Shown here one piece after another: positions 57,476 through 64,000 of a stretch of 64,000 nucleotides of DNA. A program made the position numbers and the translations under genes. Source of the DNA: Pedobacter sp. Bi126. Its GTDB lineage: Bacteria; Bacteroidota; Bacteroidia; Sphingobacteriales; Sphingobacteriaceae. Below the pieces are notes generated by a model that made no database searches, had not been told where the DNA came from, and saw only the letters and a program-made list of their open reading frames with translations. The first letter of the stretch is position 1, and each line of letters starts with the position of its first letter. The stretch spans positions 372,001 to 436,000 of the forward strand of contig NZ_CAKKMS010000001.1 in assembly GCF_918698245.1 (NCBI RefSeq), read 5' to 3'.

Positions 57476-59212
57476 ATGTTTAGTAAAACAGAATTAAATG
57501 ATAAGCTCACAACAGAATTACGTGAGCTAGCTAAAAGCTATGGCATTGAAGGTGCCGACTCCCTAAGAAAAATCGACCTTGTTGAAGTACTTTTACACCA
57601 ACAAGAAATTATAAATGCTGCTAAAGCCGGTGCAGACCCTTATAGCGAAATCGAACCTATTGCAGCTACTCCTGCACCTAAAACCAAAGCTGCAAAAGCA
57701 CCAAAAGTTGCCGCAGCCGCAGCAGCCGCCTCTGCAGTGGCCGCTGAAAAACCAGCTACTACAGCCGACAAGCCTGTTAAAAAAAGAGCAAGGTTAACGA
57801 AAGACGAGCCTGCAGCGCCAATTGAAAGAAGAAGAGATGCTGTAACGTTATTTGACGAGCCTCAACACCAGCAACAACCAGAAAGACAACCAGATAGAAT
57901 TATTGAATCTGAAGAAAGTGTAAAACCAATCTCAGCTTTAATAGAAGAAAGTGCAGAAGTACTTCCGGTAGCTCCAAAACAAAAACAAGAGCCTAAAGAA
58001 AAGCAGGAAAAACCACAGCGCGACGAAAACCGCCAGCAAAAACAACCGGGTGGTGGCAATCACCACAAAAACGAAAACAGTTACTCCAACTTAGATTTCG
58101 ATAACGTAATTACAAATGAAGGTGTTTTAGAAATTATGCCTGATGGTTACGGTTTCTTGCGCTCTGCAGATTACAACTATTTAACTTCTCCTGATGATAT
58201 TTATGTATCGCAGTCTCAGATAAAACTTTTTGGTTTGAAAACCGGTGATACTGTAAAAGGTAGCATCCGTCCGCCAAAAGAAGGCGAAAAATATTTCCCA
58301 CTGGTTCGTGTAGAAACCATTAACGGCAGAATTCCTGCTGAGGTTCGCGACCGTGTTCCTTTTGATTATTTAACACCACTTTTTCCAACAGAAAAATTAA
58401 ATTTATTTACGGATAACAGCAATTACTCTACCCGTATTATGGATTTATTTACACCTATTGGTAAAGGACAGCGGGGTTTAATTGTGGCACAGCCAAAAAC
58501 AGGTAAAACCAACCTGCTTAAAGAGGTTGCCAATGCAATTGCTAAAAACCACCCTGAAGTTTATTTAATTATCTTATTAATTGATGAGCGCCCGGAAGAG
58601 GTTACCGATATGGCCCGTAGTGTAAGAGCAGAGGTAATTGCCTCTACTTTTGATGAGCCAGCTGAGCGCCACGTTAAAATTGCCAATATTGTTTTAGAGA
58701 AATCGAAACGTTTGGTAGAAAGCGGACATGATGTGGTAATCCTTTTAGATTCGATTACACGTTTGGCCAGGGCTTACAATACAACAGCACCAGCATCAGG
58801 CAAAATATTATCAGGTGGTGTTGATGCAAATGCTTTACACAAGCCAAAACGTTTTTTCGGTGCGGCACGTAACATCGAAAATGGTGGTTCATTAACCATT
58901 TTAGCTACCGCATTAACCGATACAGGTTCTAAAATGGATGAAGTTATCTTCGAAGAATTTAAAGGTACAGGTAACATGGAGTTACAGTTAGATCGTAAAT
59001 TATCTAACAAACGTATCTTCCCTGCAATTGATATTACGGCTTCAAGTACCCGTCGCGATGATTTATTGTTAGATAGAGATATTTTACAACGTGTATGGAT
59101 TTTACGTAATCACCTTGCCGATATGAACAGTCAAGAGGCGATGGAATTTGTTCAATCTCAAATAAAAGGAACAAAAAGTAACGAAGAGTTCTTAATTTCG
59201 ATGAACAGCTAA
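57476..59212 (+). CDS. rho: Transcription termination factor Rho with long disordered insert
   Basis: A 578-residue hexameric helicase. An N-terminal helical domain (residues 1-45) is followed by about 150 residues of low complexity (poly-Ala, Lys/Pro/Gln/Asn-rich, e.g. [10 protein letters not shown] and [12 protein letters not shown]). The cold-shock RNA-binding domain follows ([38 protein letters not shown]), then the ATPase with Walker [10 protein letters not shown] near residue 341, [17 protein letters not shown], and a final [23 protein letters not shown]. The insert makes it much longer than the E. coli enzyme (419 residues). Bacteroidota Rho inserts are reported to support condensate formation. 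Confidence 0.96.
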   Translation: MFSKTELNDKLTTELRELAKSYGIEGADSLRKIDLVEVLLHQQEIINAAKAGADPYSEIEPIAATPAPKTKAAKAPKVAAAAAAASAVAAEKPATTADKPVKKRARLTKDEPAAPIERRRDAVTLFDEPQHQQQPERQPDRIIESEESVKPISALIEESAEVLPVAPKQKQEPKEKQEKPQRDENRQQKQPGGGNHHKNENSYSNLDFDNVITNEGVLEIMPDGYGFLRSADYNYLTSPDDIYVSQSQIKLFGLKTGDTVKGSIRPPKEGEKYFPLVRVETINGRIPAEVRDRVPFDYLTPLFPTEKLNLFTDNSNYSTRIMDLFTPIGKGQRGLIVAQPKTGKTNLLKEVANAIAKNHPEVYLIILLIDERPEEVTDMARSVRAEVIASTFDEPAERHVKIANIVLEKSKRLVESGHDVVILLDSITRLARAYNTTAPASGKILSGGVDANALHKPKRFFGAARNIENGGSLTILATALTDTGSKMDEVIFEEFKGTGNMELQLDRKLSNKRIFPAIDITASSTRRDDLLLDRDILQRVWILRNHLADMNSQEAMEFVQSQIKGTKSNEEFLISMNS

Positions 59213-59220
59213 ATAAGTTT

Positions 59221-59270
59221 GGCGTTTGGGGTTTGGAGTAATGCATTTCAAACCCCATGCGCTTAACGCC
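59221..59270 (+). promoter_or_regulatory. Hairpin between rho and pssA
   Basis: GGCGTT (59221-59226) pairs with AACGCC (59264-59269) and, inside it, GGGGTTTG (59228-59235) pairs with CAAACCCC (59249-59256). It begins 8 bp after the rho stop and covers an ATG at 59257 that could start pssA. It may terminate rho or control pssA. Confidence 0.5.
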
Positions 59271-59277
59271 CACCTCC

Positions 59278-59970
59278 ATGCTTAAAAAGAATCTCCCTAA
59301 TGCGATTACCTGTGCAAACCTTTTTTCAGGTTGTATCGGAATCGTTTTTGCATTTAAAGGCAATTTAGAAACCGCAGCCTATTTCGTTATTTTCTCTGGA
59401 ATTTTCGATTTTTTTGATGGTATGGTTGCGCGTTTATTAAATGTAAAATCGGCAATTGGAAAAGATCTTGATTCTTTAGCAGATATGGTAAGTTTTGGGT
59501 TCTTACCGGGGGTAATCATGTTTCATTTGTTAAAGGCAAGCGATTATTCATCTGAATACCTTCCTTATCTTGGATTTATCATTACTATTTTTTCGGCACT
59601 CAGGCTGGCCAAATTTAACAACGATACCAGGCAAACGGAAGATTTTATTGGTTTGAATACACCTATGAATACTTTGTTTATCTGTTCTCTAGCTTTTATT
59701 GCCAACGATTATCCACAGGTTATTGGTTCTAGTATTTTACTGATTGCCATTACAGCAATTACAAGTTTTTTACTGGTGAGCGAAATCAAAATATTCTCTT
59801 TAAAATTCAGCGATTTAAGCTGGGCGAAAAATAAAATCAAATTTATCTTCCTCATCCTATCGGCCATATTAATAGCTTTTCTAAAATTTGCAGCAATTCC
59901 TTTTGTCCTGGTATTATATATTGCTTTATCGGTATTGCATTTTAGGGGTGCGACTAATCATAAAATATAA
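59278..59970 (+). CDS. pssA: CDP-diacylglycerol-serine O-phosphatidyltransferase
   Basis: About 230 residues. MLKKNLPNAITCANLFSGCIGIVFAF and GIFDFFDGMVARLLNVKSAIGKDLDSLADMVSFGFLPG show the CDP-alcohol phosphotransferase motif DG(2)AR(8)G(3)D(3)D (DGMVAR...GKDLDSLAD). The enzyme makes phosphatidylserine, the precursor of phosphatidylethanolamine. I prefer ATG 59278 over 59257, as the latter sits inside a hairpin that follows rho. Six to eight membrane helices are predicted. It follows rho in the same direction and may be co-transcribed. Confidence 0.93.
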   Translation: MLKKNLPNAITCANLFSGCIGIVFAFKGNLETAAYFVIFSGIFDFFDGMVARLLNVKSAIGKDLDSLADMVSFGFLPGVIMFHLLKASDYSSEYLPYLGFIITIFSALRLAKFNNDTRQTEDFIGLNTPMNTLFICSLAFIANDYPQVIGSSILLIAITAITSFLLVSEIKIFSLKFSDLSWAKNKIKFIFLILSAILIAFLKFAAIPFVLVLYIALSVLHFRGATNHKI

Positions 59971-59984
59971 CTAAGTTTTTCCCG

Positions 59985-60080
59985 CAGATTAAGAAGATTA
60001 AAATCGCAGATCATAGCGCATTAGATTAATCCTTTAAATCTGTGTTCCTTTTCTGCAAAAATCAAAGATTAATGCGCTAC
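59985..60080. repeat. Inverted repeat between convergent pssA and folK
   Basis: AGCGCATTA (60015-60023) pairs with TAATGCGCT (60070-60078) around 46 bases. Within the same gap, CCCGCAGATTAAGAAGATTAAAATCGCAGAT and AAATCTGTG fragments resemble common Bacteroidota intergenic repeats. It may double as a bidirectional terminator. It overlaps the last bases of folK. Confidence 0.4.
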
Positions 60081-60583
60081 AGTTTTTTAACCTCAAGCGG
60101 ATCTGTAATATTTCTGCAAATATCGAGCATCGTTTCGCCCAACAGTGGATGTATCACCTCTGGTGCAATTTCAGCCAAAGGCTCCATTACAAATTTTCTA
60201 TCTTGCATATGGGGATGAGGTACCTGAAGTTTATCCGGAATATTGATAATTTCTTCTCCAAAAAGGATCAGATCGATATCTATTAACCGTTCTCCCCATT
60301 TATCTTTCCTTACCCTGCCCAATTCCTGTTCGATACTTAATGCATACTCTAAAACTTCAAGCGCCGTTAAAGGGGTTCGTAAACTTACAGCTTGGTTCAA
60401 AAAAGAAGGTTGGTCGGTTTTACCCCACGCAGCGGTTTCATAAAGAGATGAGATGGCGATCACACGACCAATTTTATCGTTCAATAGTTCGATGGCTTTT
60501 TTCAAATTCGCCTCCCTATCGCCTAAATTTCCACCCAGTAACAAATAAGCCGTGTTGTACTCTAAAGCTTTATTAAGCATCAT
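60077..60583 (-). CDS. folK: 2-amino-4-hydroxy-6-hydroxymethyldihydropteridine diphosphokinase
   Basis: A 168-residue enzyme of folate synthesis (HPPK). TAYLLLGGNLGDREANLKKAIELL at the N-terminus, and the pyrophosphokinase signature WGERLIDIDLILFGEEIINIP followed by VPHPHMQDRKFVMEPLAEIAPE (RLIDIDL and HPxxxxRxFVLxPLxEI motifs) are all present. It transfers pyrophosphate from ATP to the pterin. It is divergent from sppA, with 40 bp between the starts, so they share a short promoter region. Confidence 0.95.
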   Translation of the reverse strand: MMLNKALEYNTAYLLLGGNLGDREANLKKAIELLNDKIGRVIAISSLYETAAWGKTDQPSFLNQAVSLRTPLTALEVLEYALSIEQELGRVRKDKWGERLIDIDLILFGEEIINIPDKLQVPHPHMQDRKFVMEPLAEIAPEVIHPLLGETMLDICRNITDPLEVKKL

Positions 60584-60623
60584 GTATTTTTATATCTTTA
60601 CAACACAAAATTAAAACATTTAA

Positions 60624-62390
60624 ATGAGAGAATTCTTTAAGTATTTATTTGCCTCTATGCTGGGCTTTTTCTTATCAATAGTAATTGTATTTGTGATCTG
60701 CTTCGTAGTTGTTGTGGGTTTAATATCTTCTATTGATAGCGACAAAACCGTTGTTGTGTCTAACAATTCGGTACTATTCCTAAATTTAGACCAGGCCATT
60801 ACAGAACGTACACCAAAGAATCCATTCGGAAACCTGCCAATTGTTGGTAGTGAAGAAAAAGATGGTATTGGCTTAAACGATTTCTTAAAAGCGGTACAAA
60901 AAGCCAAAACAGATGATAATATCAAATGCATCTACCTGAATGTGAGCAGTCCGAATGCAGGTTTTGCAACTTTGCGCGAAGTTAGGAATGCGTTGATCGA
61001 TTTCAAAAAATCTCACAAAAAAATTATTGCCTACAGCGAAGTGTATACACAAGGCGCTTATTATTTAGCGTCAGTTGCTGATAAAGTTTATCTAAATCCC
61101 GAAGGCGCTTTAGAATTTAAAGGTTTCAGCTCTGAATTAACTTTCTTTAAAGGAACTTTAGAAAAAGTTGGAGTAGAAATGCAGGTTATCCGTGTAGGAA
61201 ACTATAAAAGTGCAGTAGAGCCTTTCATTTTAGATAAAATGAGCGATTATAACCGCAAACAGGTTACAGCTTATGTTGGCGGATTGTACAATACTTTCTT
61301 AACTGATATTGCGCAAAGCAGAAACATTCAAAAAGATAGTCTTTATAACATTGCCGATAATTACAAAGTACAACAGCCACAAGATGCCGTAAACTTTAAA
61401 ATGATCGATGCCCTGAAATATAAAGATCAGATTTTAGAAGAGCTGAGGGGATTATCTGGAAGAACCAGGGGTGAAAATATCCGTTCGGTAACGATTAACG
61501 ACTATGCGAAAAACAATACTGATACCGGCGAAGGAAAAGATAAAGTAGCGGTAATTTATGCCAATGGCGAAATTAATGGCGGCGAAGGTTCTGACAACCA
61601 GATCGGTTCGGAACGTATTTCCAGGGCAATTAGAAAAGCACGCTTGGATGATAACATTAAAGCGGTGGTTTTACGTGTAAACTCGCCCGGAGGTAGCGCA
61701 CTTGCTTCGGATGTGATCTGGAGAGAAATTGTATTGACCAGAAAAGAAAAACCAGTTATTGCATCGTTTGGCGATGTTGCCGCATCAGGTGGTTATTACA
61801 TTGGTTGTGCTGCCGACAGTATCTTTGTGCAACCGAATACCATTACAGGCTCGATCGGTGTATTCGGTATCATCCCGAACTTCCAAAATTTAATGACCAA
61901 CAAACTGGGAATTACATTTGATGGCGTTAAAACCGGTAAATACGCCGATATTATGGCCACTAACCGCCCTATGACTGCAGGTGAAAGATTCATTATCCAA
62001 AATGAATTAAACAGAATTTACAGCGGTTTTGTAAGCCGTGTAGCCGATGGAAGAAAGAAAAGCAAAGCATATATCGATAGCATTGGTGGTGGCCACGTTT
62101 GGATCGGTACAGATGCCGTTCAAATTGGTTTAGCTGATAGAATAGGTAGTTTTAACGATGCTATTAAGGCAGCCGCTAAAAAGGCTAAATTAAAGAATTA
62201 TAAGGTTGTAGAATATCCAGATGTAATTGACCCATGGAAATCGTTAATGGATGAGGGTACAGACAGGATTAAAACCTATTACACCAAACAAGAACTTGGC
62301 GATAACTACATGCTTTACCAACAAATGAAAAAGGTAATTGCAAGCTCTGGCATTCAGGCCAGAATGCCATTTGAAGCAGTAATTAAGTAA
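60624..62390 (+). CDS. sppA: Signal peptide peptidase SppA (67K type)
   Basis: A 588-residue membrane-anchored protease. The N-terminal helix is MREFFKYLFASMLGFFLSIVIVFVICFVVV. The first repeat has the catalytic Lys region RVGNYKSAVEPFI. The second has VNSPGGSALASDVIW and the catalytic Ser in DVAASGGYYIGCAADSIFVQPNTITGSIGVFG. This Lys/Ser dyad cleaves remnant signal peptides in the membrane. It is the long, two-domain form. It is divergent from folK and ends at a strong terminator. Confidence 0.94.
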   Translation: MREFFKYLFASMLGFFLSIVIVFVICFVVVVGLISSIDSDKTVVVSNNSVLFLNLDQAITERTPKNPFGNLPIVGSEEKDGIGLNDFLKAVQKAKTDDNIKCIYLNVSSPNAGFATLREVRNALIDFKKSHKKIIAYSEVYTQGAYYLASVADKVYLNPEGALEFKGFSSELTFFKGTLEKVGVEMQVIRVGNYKSAVEPFILDKMSDYNRKQVTAYVGGLYNTFLTDIAQSRNIQKDSLYNIADNYKVQQPQDAVNFKMIDALKYKDQILEELRGLSGRTRGENIRSVTINDYAKNNTDTGEGKDKVAVIYANGEINGGEGSDNQIGSERISRAIRKARLDDNIKAVVLRVNSPGGSALASDVIWREIVLTRKEKPVIASFGDVAASGGYYIGCAADSIFVQPNTITGSIGVFGIIPNFQNLMTNKLGITFDGVKTGKYADIMATNRPMTAGERFIIQNELNRIYSGFVSRVADGRKKSKAYIDSIGGGHVWIGTDAVQIGLADRIGSFNDAIKAAAKKAKLKNYKVVEYPDVIDPWKSLMDEGTDRIKTYYTKQELGDNYMLYQQMKKVIASSGIQARMPFEAVIK

Positions 62391-62393
62391 TAA

Positions 62394-62430
62394 TTAAACC
62401 TTGCAGTGTTCTAAAACCTGCAAGGTTTAA
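62394..62430 (+). terminator. Terminator after sppA
   Basis: TTAAACCTTGCAG (62394-62406) pairs perfectly with CTGCAAGGTTTAA (62418-62430) over 13 bp, 3 bp after the sppA stop. The following sequence TATTAAAGTTTTATTT is T-rich but not a clean tract. Position is convincing. Confidence 0.75.
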
Positions 62431-62452
62431 TATTAAAGTTTTATTTCACTCT

Positions 62453-62553
62453 GGGTTTGCGTTAGGGATTGGAAGGGTTCAGTACCGATTCATCGGTACC
62501 GGAGCGAAGCGAAGCCCTGAAAAGCCCGCCCCTTGCGTAGCTTGGGTAACGCC
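62453..62553. repeat. Structured repeat, copy 2 (see 51781-51896)
   Basis: Starts GGGTTTGCGTTAGGGATTG and ends GGGTAACGCC, as copy 1. The inner hairpin TACCGAT/ATCGGTA is perfect here. GGGTTCAG pairs with CTGAA..GCCC. It sits between sppA and a convergent lipoprotein gene, with the same general layout as copy 1. Confidence 0.65.
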
Positions 62554-62650
62554 AAAAAAATAAGCGTTAGTTTTTTCCTTAAAAAATGAGGATCAAATTA
62601 AGAATGATTGAAAGACCTTTAGACCATACATTTTATTTCAATTCTTCTTC

Positions 62651-63277
62651 CTACTCTATCACTTTCCATTCGGGATGCAAAGTAAGATAAGTCGCATTAA
62701 CCGGAATATTCACCTGATGAACCGTTAAGGAAATACTTTTTCCTTTTAAAAATTCAAAGCCAATTCCATCTTTTTTGGCATCATAAACCGTAACGGTATC
62801 TTTATCTTCATTTAAATAGGCAGAAAGTTTTTCAATGGTTGGGAACTTCAATTTCACATCTTCCAACGTGCTCCCGGTAGCCAGGCCATCCTTTGTTTTA
62901 AACCTATTGGAGGTAATTCTAATCTGTTTTACATCTTTTGCACGCATACTCGTGTCCCGATAAGAAGAATATACCGCAATTTCGTTTCGGTGTTTCGCAG
63001 TAGAATCGTCACTGTACCAAATCCCCCAGGCTTTCCCCATTGCGGCATCACCGGCATTTGGCCTGCCTAATTTTCTACCTACCTCTTCCATATCCTCTCC
63101 AAGTGCAATTTCTCCAACTGACCGACCAGCGACAACCAGGAAGCGCTCATCAACACTTTGTGTTGGGGCTGATGCTAAATTACTTACAGAATCGGCATTA
63201 TGATCTGTTTTACTGGCAGATTGACAAGCGGCTACACTCATACTTAATCCCAAGAGGGCGAATTTTATAGATTTCAT
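62651..63277 (-). CDS. Lipoprotein of unknown function, 208 aa
   Basis: Begins MKSIKFALLGLSMSVAACQSASK, a lipoprotein signal peptide with lipobox VAAC at about 15-18. The remainder includes RSVGEIALGEDMEEVGRKLGRPNAGDAAMGKAWGIWYSDDST and SNRFKTKDGLATGSTLEDVKLKFP, which look like a repeated small alpha/beta unit seen in other Bacteroidota lipoproteins. No enzyme motif is visible. It is divergent from the polX gene with 88 bp between. The function is unknown. Confidence 0.75.
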   Translation of the reverse strand: MKSIKFALLGLSMSVAACQSASKTDHNADSVSNLASAPTQSVDERFLVVAGRSVGEIALGEDMEEVGRKLGRPNAGDAAMGKAWGIWYSDDSTAKHRNEIAVYSSYRDTSMRAKDVKQIRITSNRFKTKDGLATGSTLEDVKLKFPTIEKLSAYLNEDKDTVTVYDAKKDGIGFEFLKGKSISLTVHQVNIPVNATYLTLHPEWKVIE

Positions 63278-63365
63278 GATTGTAAAACAAGACTTTAATA
63301 AATTTGTGTTTTAATTTTATAAGCACAAGAAGGATTTGAGGCATTATTTCCTAATTTTACCTCTT

Positions 63366-64000
63366 ATGGAAAACAAGACCATCGCCCGCACCTTACGCCT
63401 GCTATCGCAGCTTATGGAACTGCACGAAGAAAATCCCTTCAAAATTAAATCTGTTGCAAATGCCTATTTTAAGGTAGATAAATTACCCTTTGCTTTAAAG
63501 GATAAACCTTTAGATGAACTGGATAAAATTGAAGGTATTGGTAAAGGACTGGCTTCCAAAATCATTGAACTTCTCCAAACAGGAGAACTAAAAGAGCTTA
63601 ATGAAATTCGCGAGAAAACACCCGAAGGTGTAGTAGAAATGCTGGCCATAAAGGGCATCGGACCGAAAAAGATATTCATTATCTGGCGTACCTTAGGTAT
63701 AGAAAGTATAGGTGAATTGTATTATGCCTGTAACGAAAACCGCTTAATTGAAGCCAAAGGTTTCGGTTTAAAAACCCAGGAAGAAATTAAGAATGCAATC
63801 GAATTTAAACTCGCGGCCAATGGACGGTTTTTATACGCACAGGTTGAGGGTTTTGCCAAAACTTTATTTACACAGCTTGCTGATTGGACTGGAAAAATTG
63901 ACAGCAGTGCACTTTTGGGCTTTGCGGGTCAGTACCGACGCGCTTGTGAGATTATCGATGAACTGGAAATTGTGATCGGTGCTGAACAAATTGATACCCT
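63366..64000 (+). CDS. polX: PolX-type DNA polymerase/3'-5' exonuclease (5' part only)
   Basis: ATG at 63366 and no stop before the window end; 211 codons are visible. The sequence MENKTIARTLRLLSQLMELHEENPFKIKSVANAYFKVDKLP, then a helix-hairpin-helix EGIGKGLASKIIELLQTGELKELNEI and a second HhH GIGPKKIFIIWRTLG, matches the N-terminal 8-kDa-like and HhH domains of bacterial family X polymerases (normally about 550-570 residues, with a PHP exonuclease at the C-terminus). It repairs DNA gaps. The catalytic and PHP parts lie outside the window. Confidence 0.9.
   Translation, partial: MENKTIARTLRLLSQLMELHEENPFKIKSVANAYFKVDKLPFALKDKPLDELDKIEGIGKGLASKIIELLQTGELKELNEIREKTPEGVVEMLAIKGIGPKKIFIIWRTLGIESIGELYYACNENRLIEAKGFGLKTQEEIKNAIEFKLAANGRFLYAQVEGFAKTLFTQLADWTGKIDSSALLGFAGQYRRACEIIDELEIVIGAEQIDT

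Noticed and set aside
1..64000. CRISPR array
   Set aside because: No regularly spaced direct repeats of 23-50 bp were seen on reading the window.

Overview
The window is a chromosomal stretch of a Bacteroidota bacterium, most likely Sphingobacteriaceae (Pedobacter-like). The signs are AT-rich DNA, promoters with the Bacteroidota -7 motif TAnnTTTG, no Shine-Dalgarno pattern, many AraC-type regulators, a DUF6266 protein, a DUF2851 protein, and a Rho factor with a long disordered insert. No rRNA, CRISPR array or intact insertion sequence is visible; one tRNA-Leu(GAG) is present.

Layout. 1-9.8 kb: end of a DinB-like gene, a GlxA-type regulator, two tiny membrane proteins, a fucose-type sugar locus (AraC regulator divergent from fucP, a UxaA-family dehydratase and an SDR), then an SDR/AraC pair and a lipoprotein. 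9.9-16.8 kb: a complete ebo cluster (eboF-E-D-C-B-A reading down from higher coordinates) plus a TMEM220-like membrane gene, all on the minus strand. 17-20.3 kb: an unknown two-gene unit, then LysR / GNAT / EamA genes. 20.5-27.3 kb: a retron on the minus strand made of a msr-msd-like RNA with a 25-bp stem, a retron reverse transcriptase, a WGR/HEAT-repeat protein and a winged-helix SWIM protein. 27.4-37.9 kb: secreted LRR protein, histidine kinase and response regulator, regulators, a hydrolase, and an SDR / HxlR / SnoaL group in which both flanking genes carry the same 40-bp promoter-operator. 38.4-44.5 kb: an AT-rich four-gene defence operon, hsdM-hsdS-AAA ATPase-HNH nuclease, with no hsdR, next to tRNA-Leu. 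45-64 kb: mostly housekeeping genes (lolA-like, ftsK, pyrF, rho, pssA, folK, sppA, polX) interspersed with structured repeats.

Three kinds of repeat occur. Copies of a TTAACCACAGAT inverted repeat bracket a GxxExxY gene (55.7-56.2 kb), and a gene-less palindromic relative lies at 20.34 kb. A roughly 100-bp structured repeat occurs at 51.8 and 62.5 kb. A large nested palindrome lies at 47.5 kb.

The most notable systems are the retron with its two large accessory proteins, the hsdMS operon in which an ATPase/HNH pair stands where HsdR would be expected, and the GxxExxY gene framed by terminal inverted repeats. Functional statements rest on motif reading and family knowledge; no database search was run.
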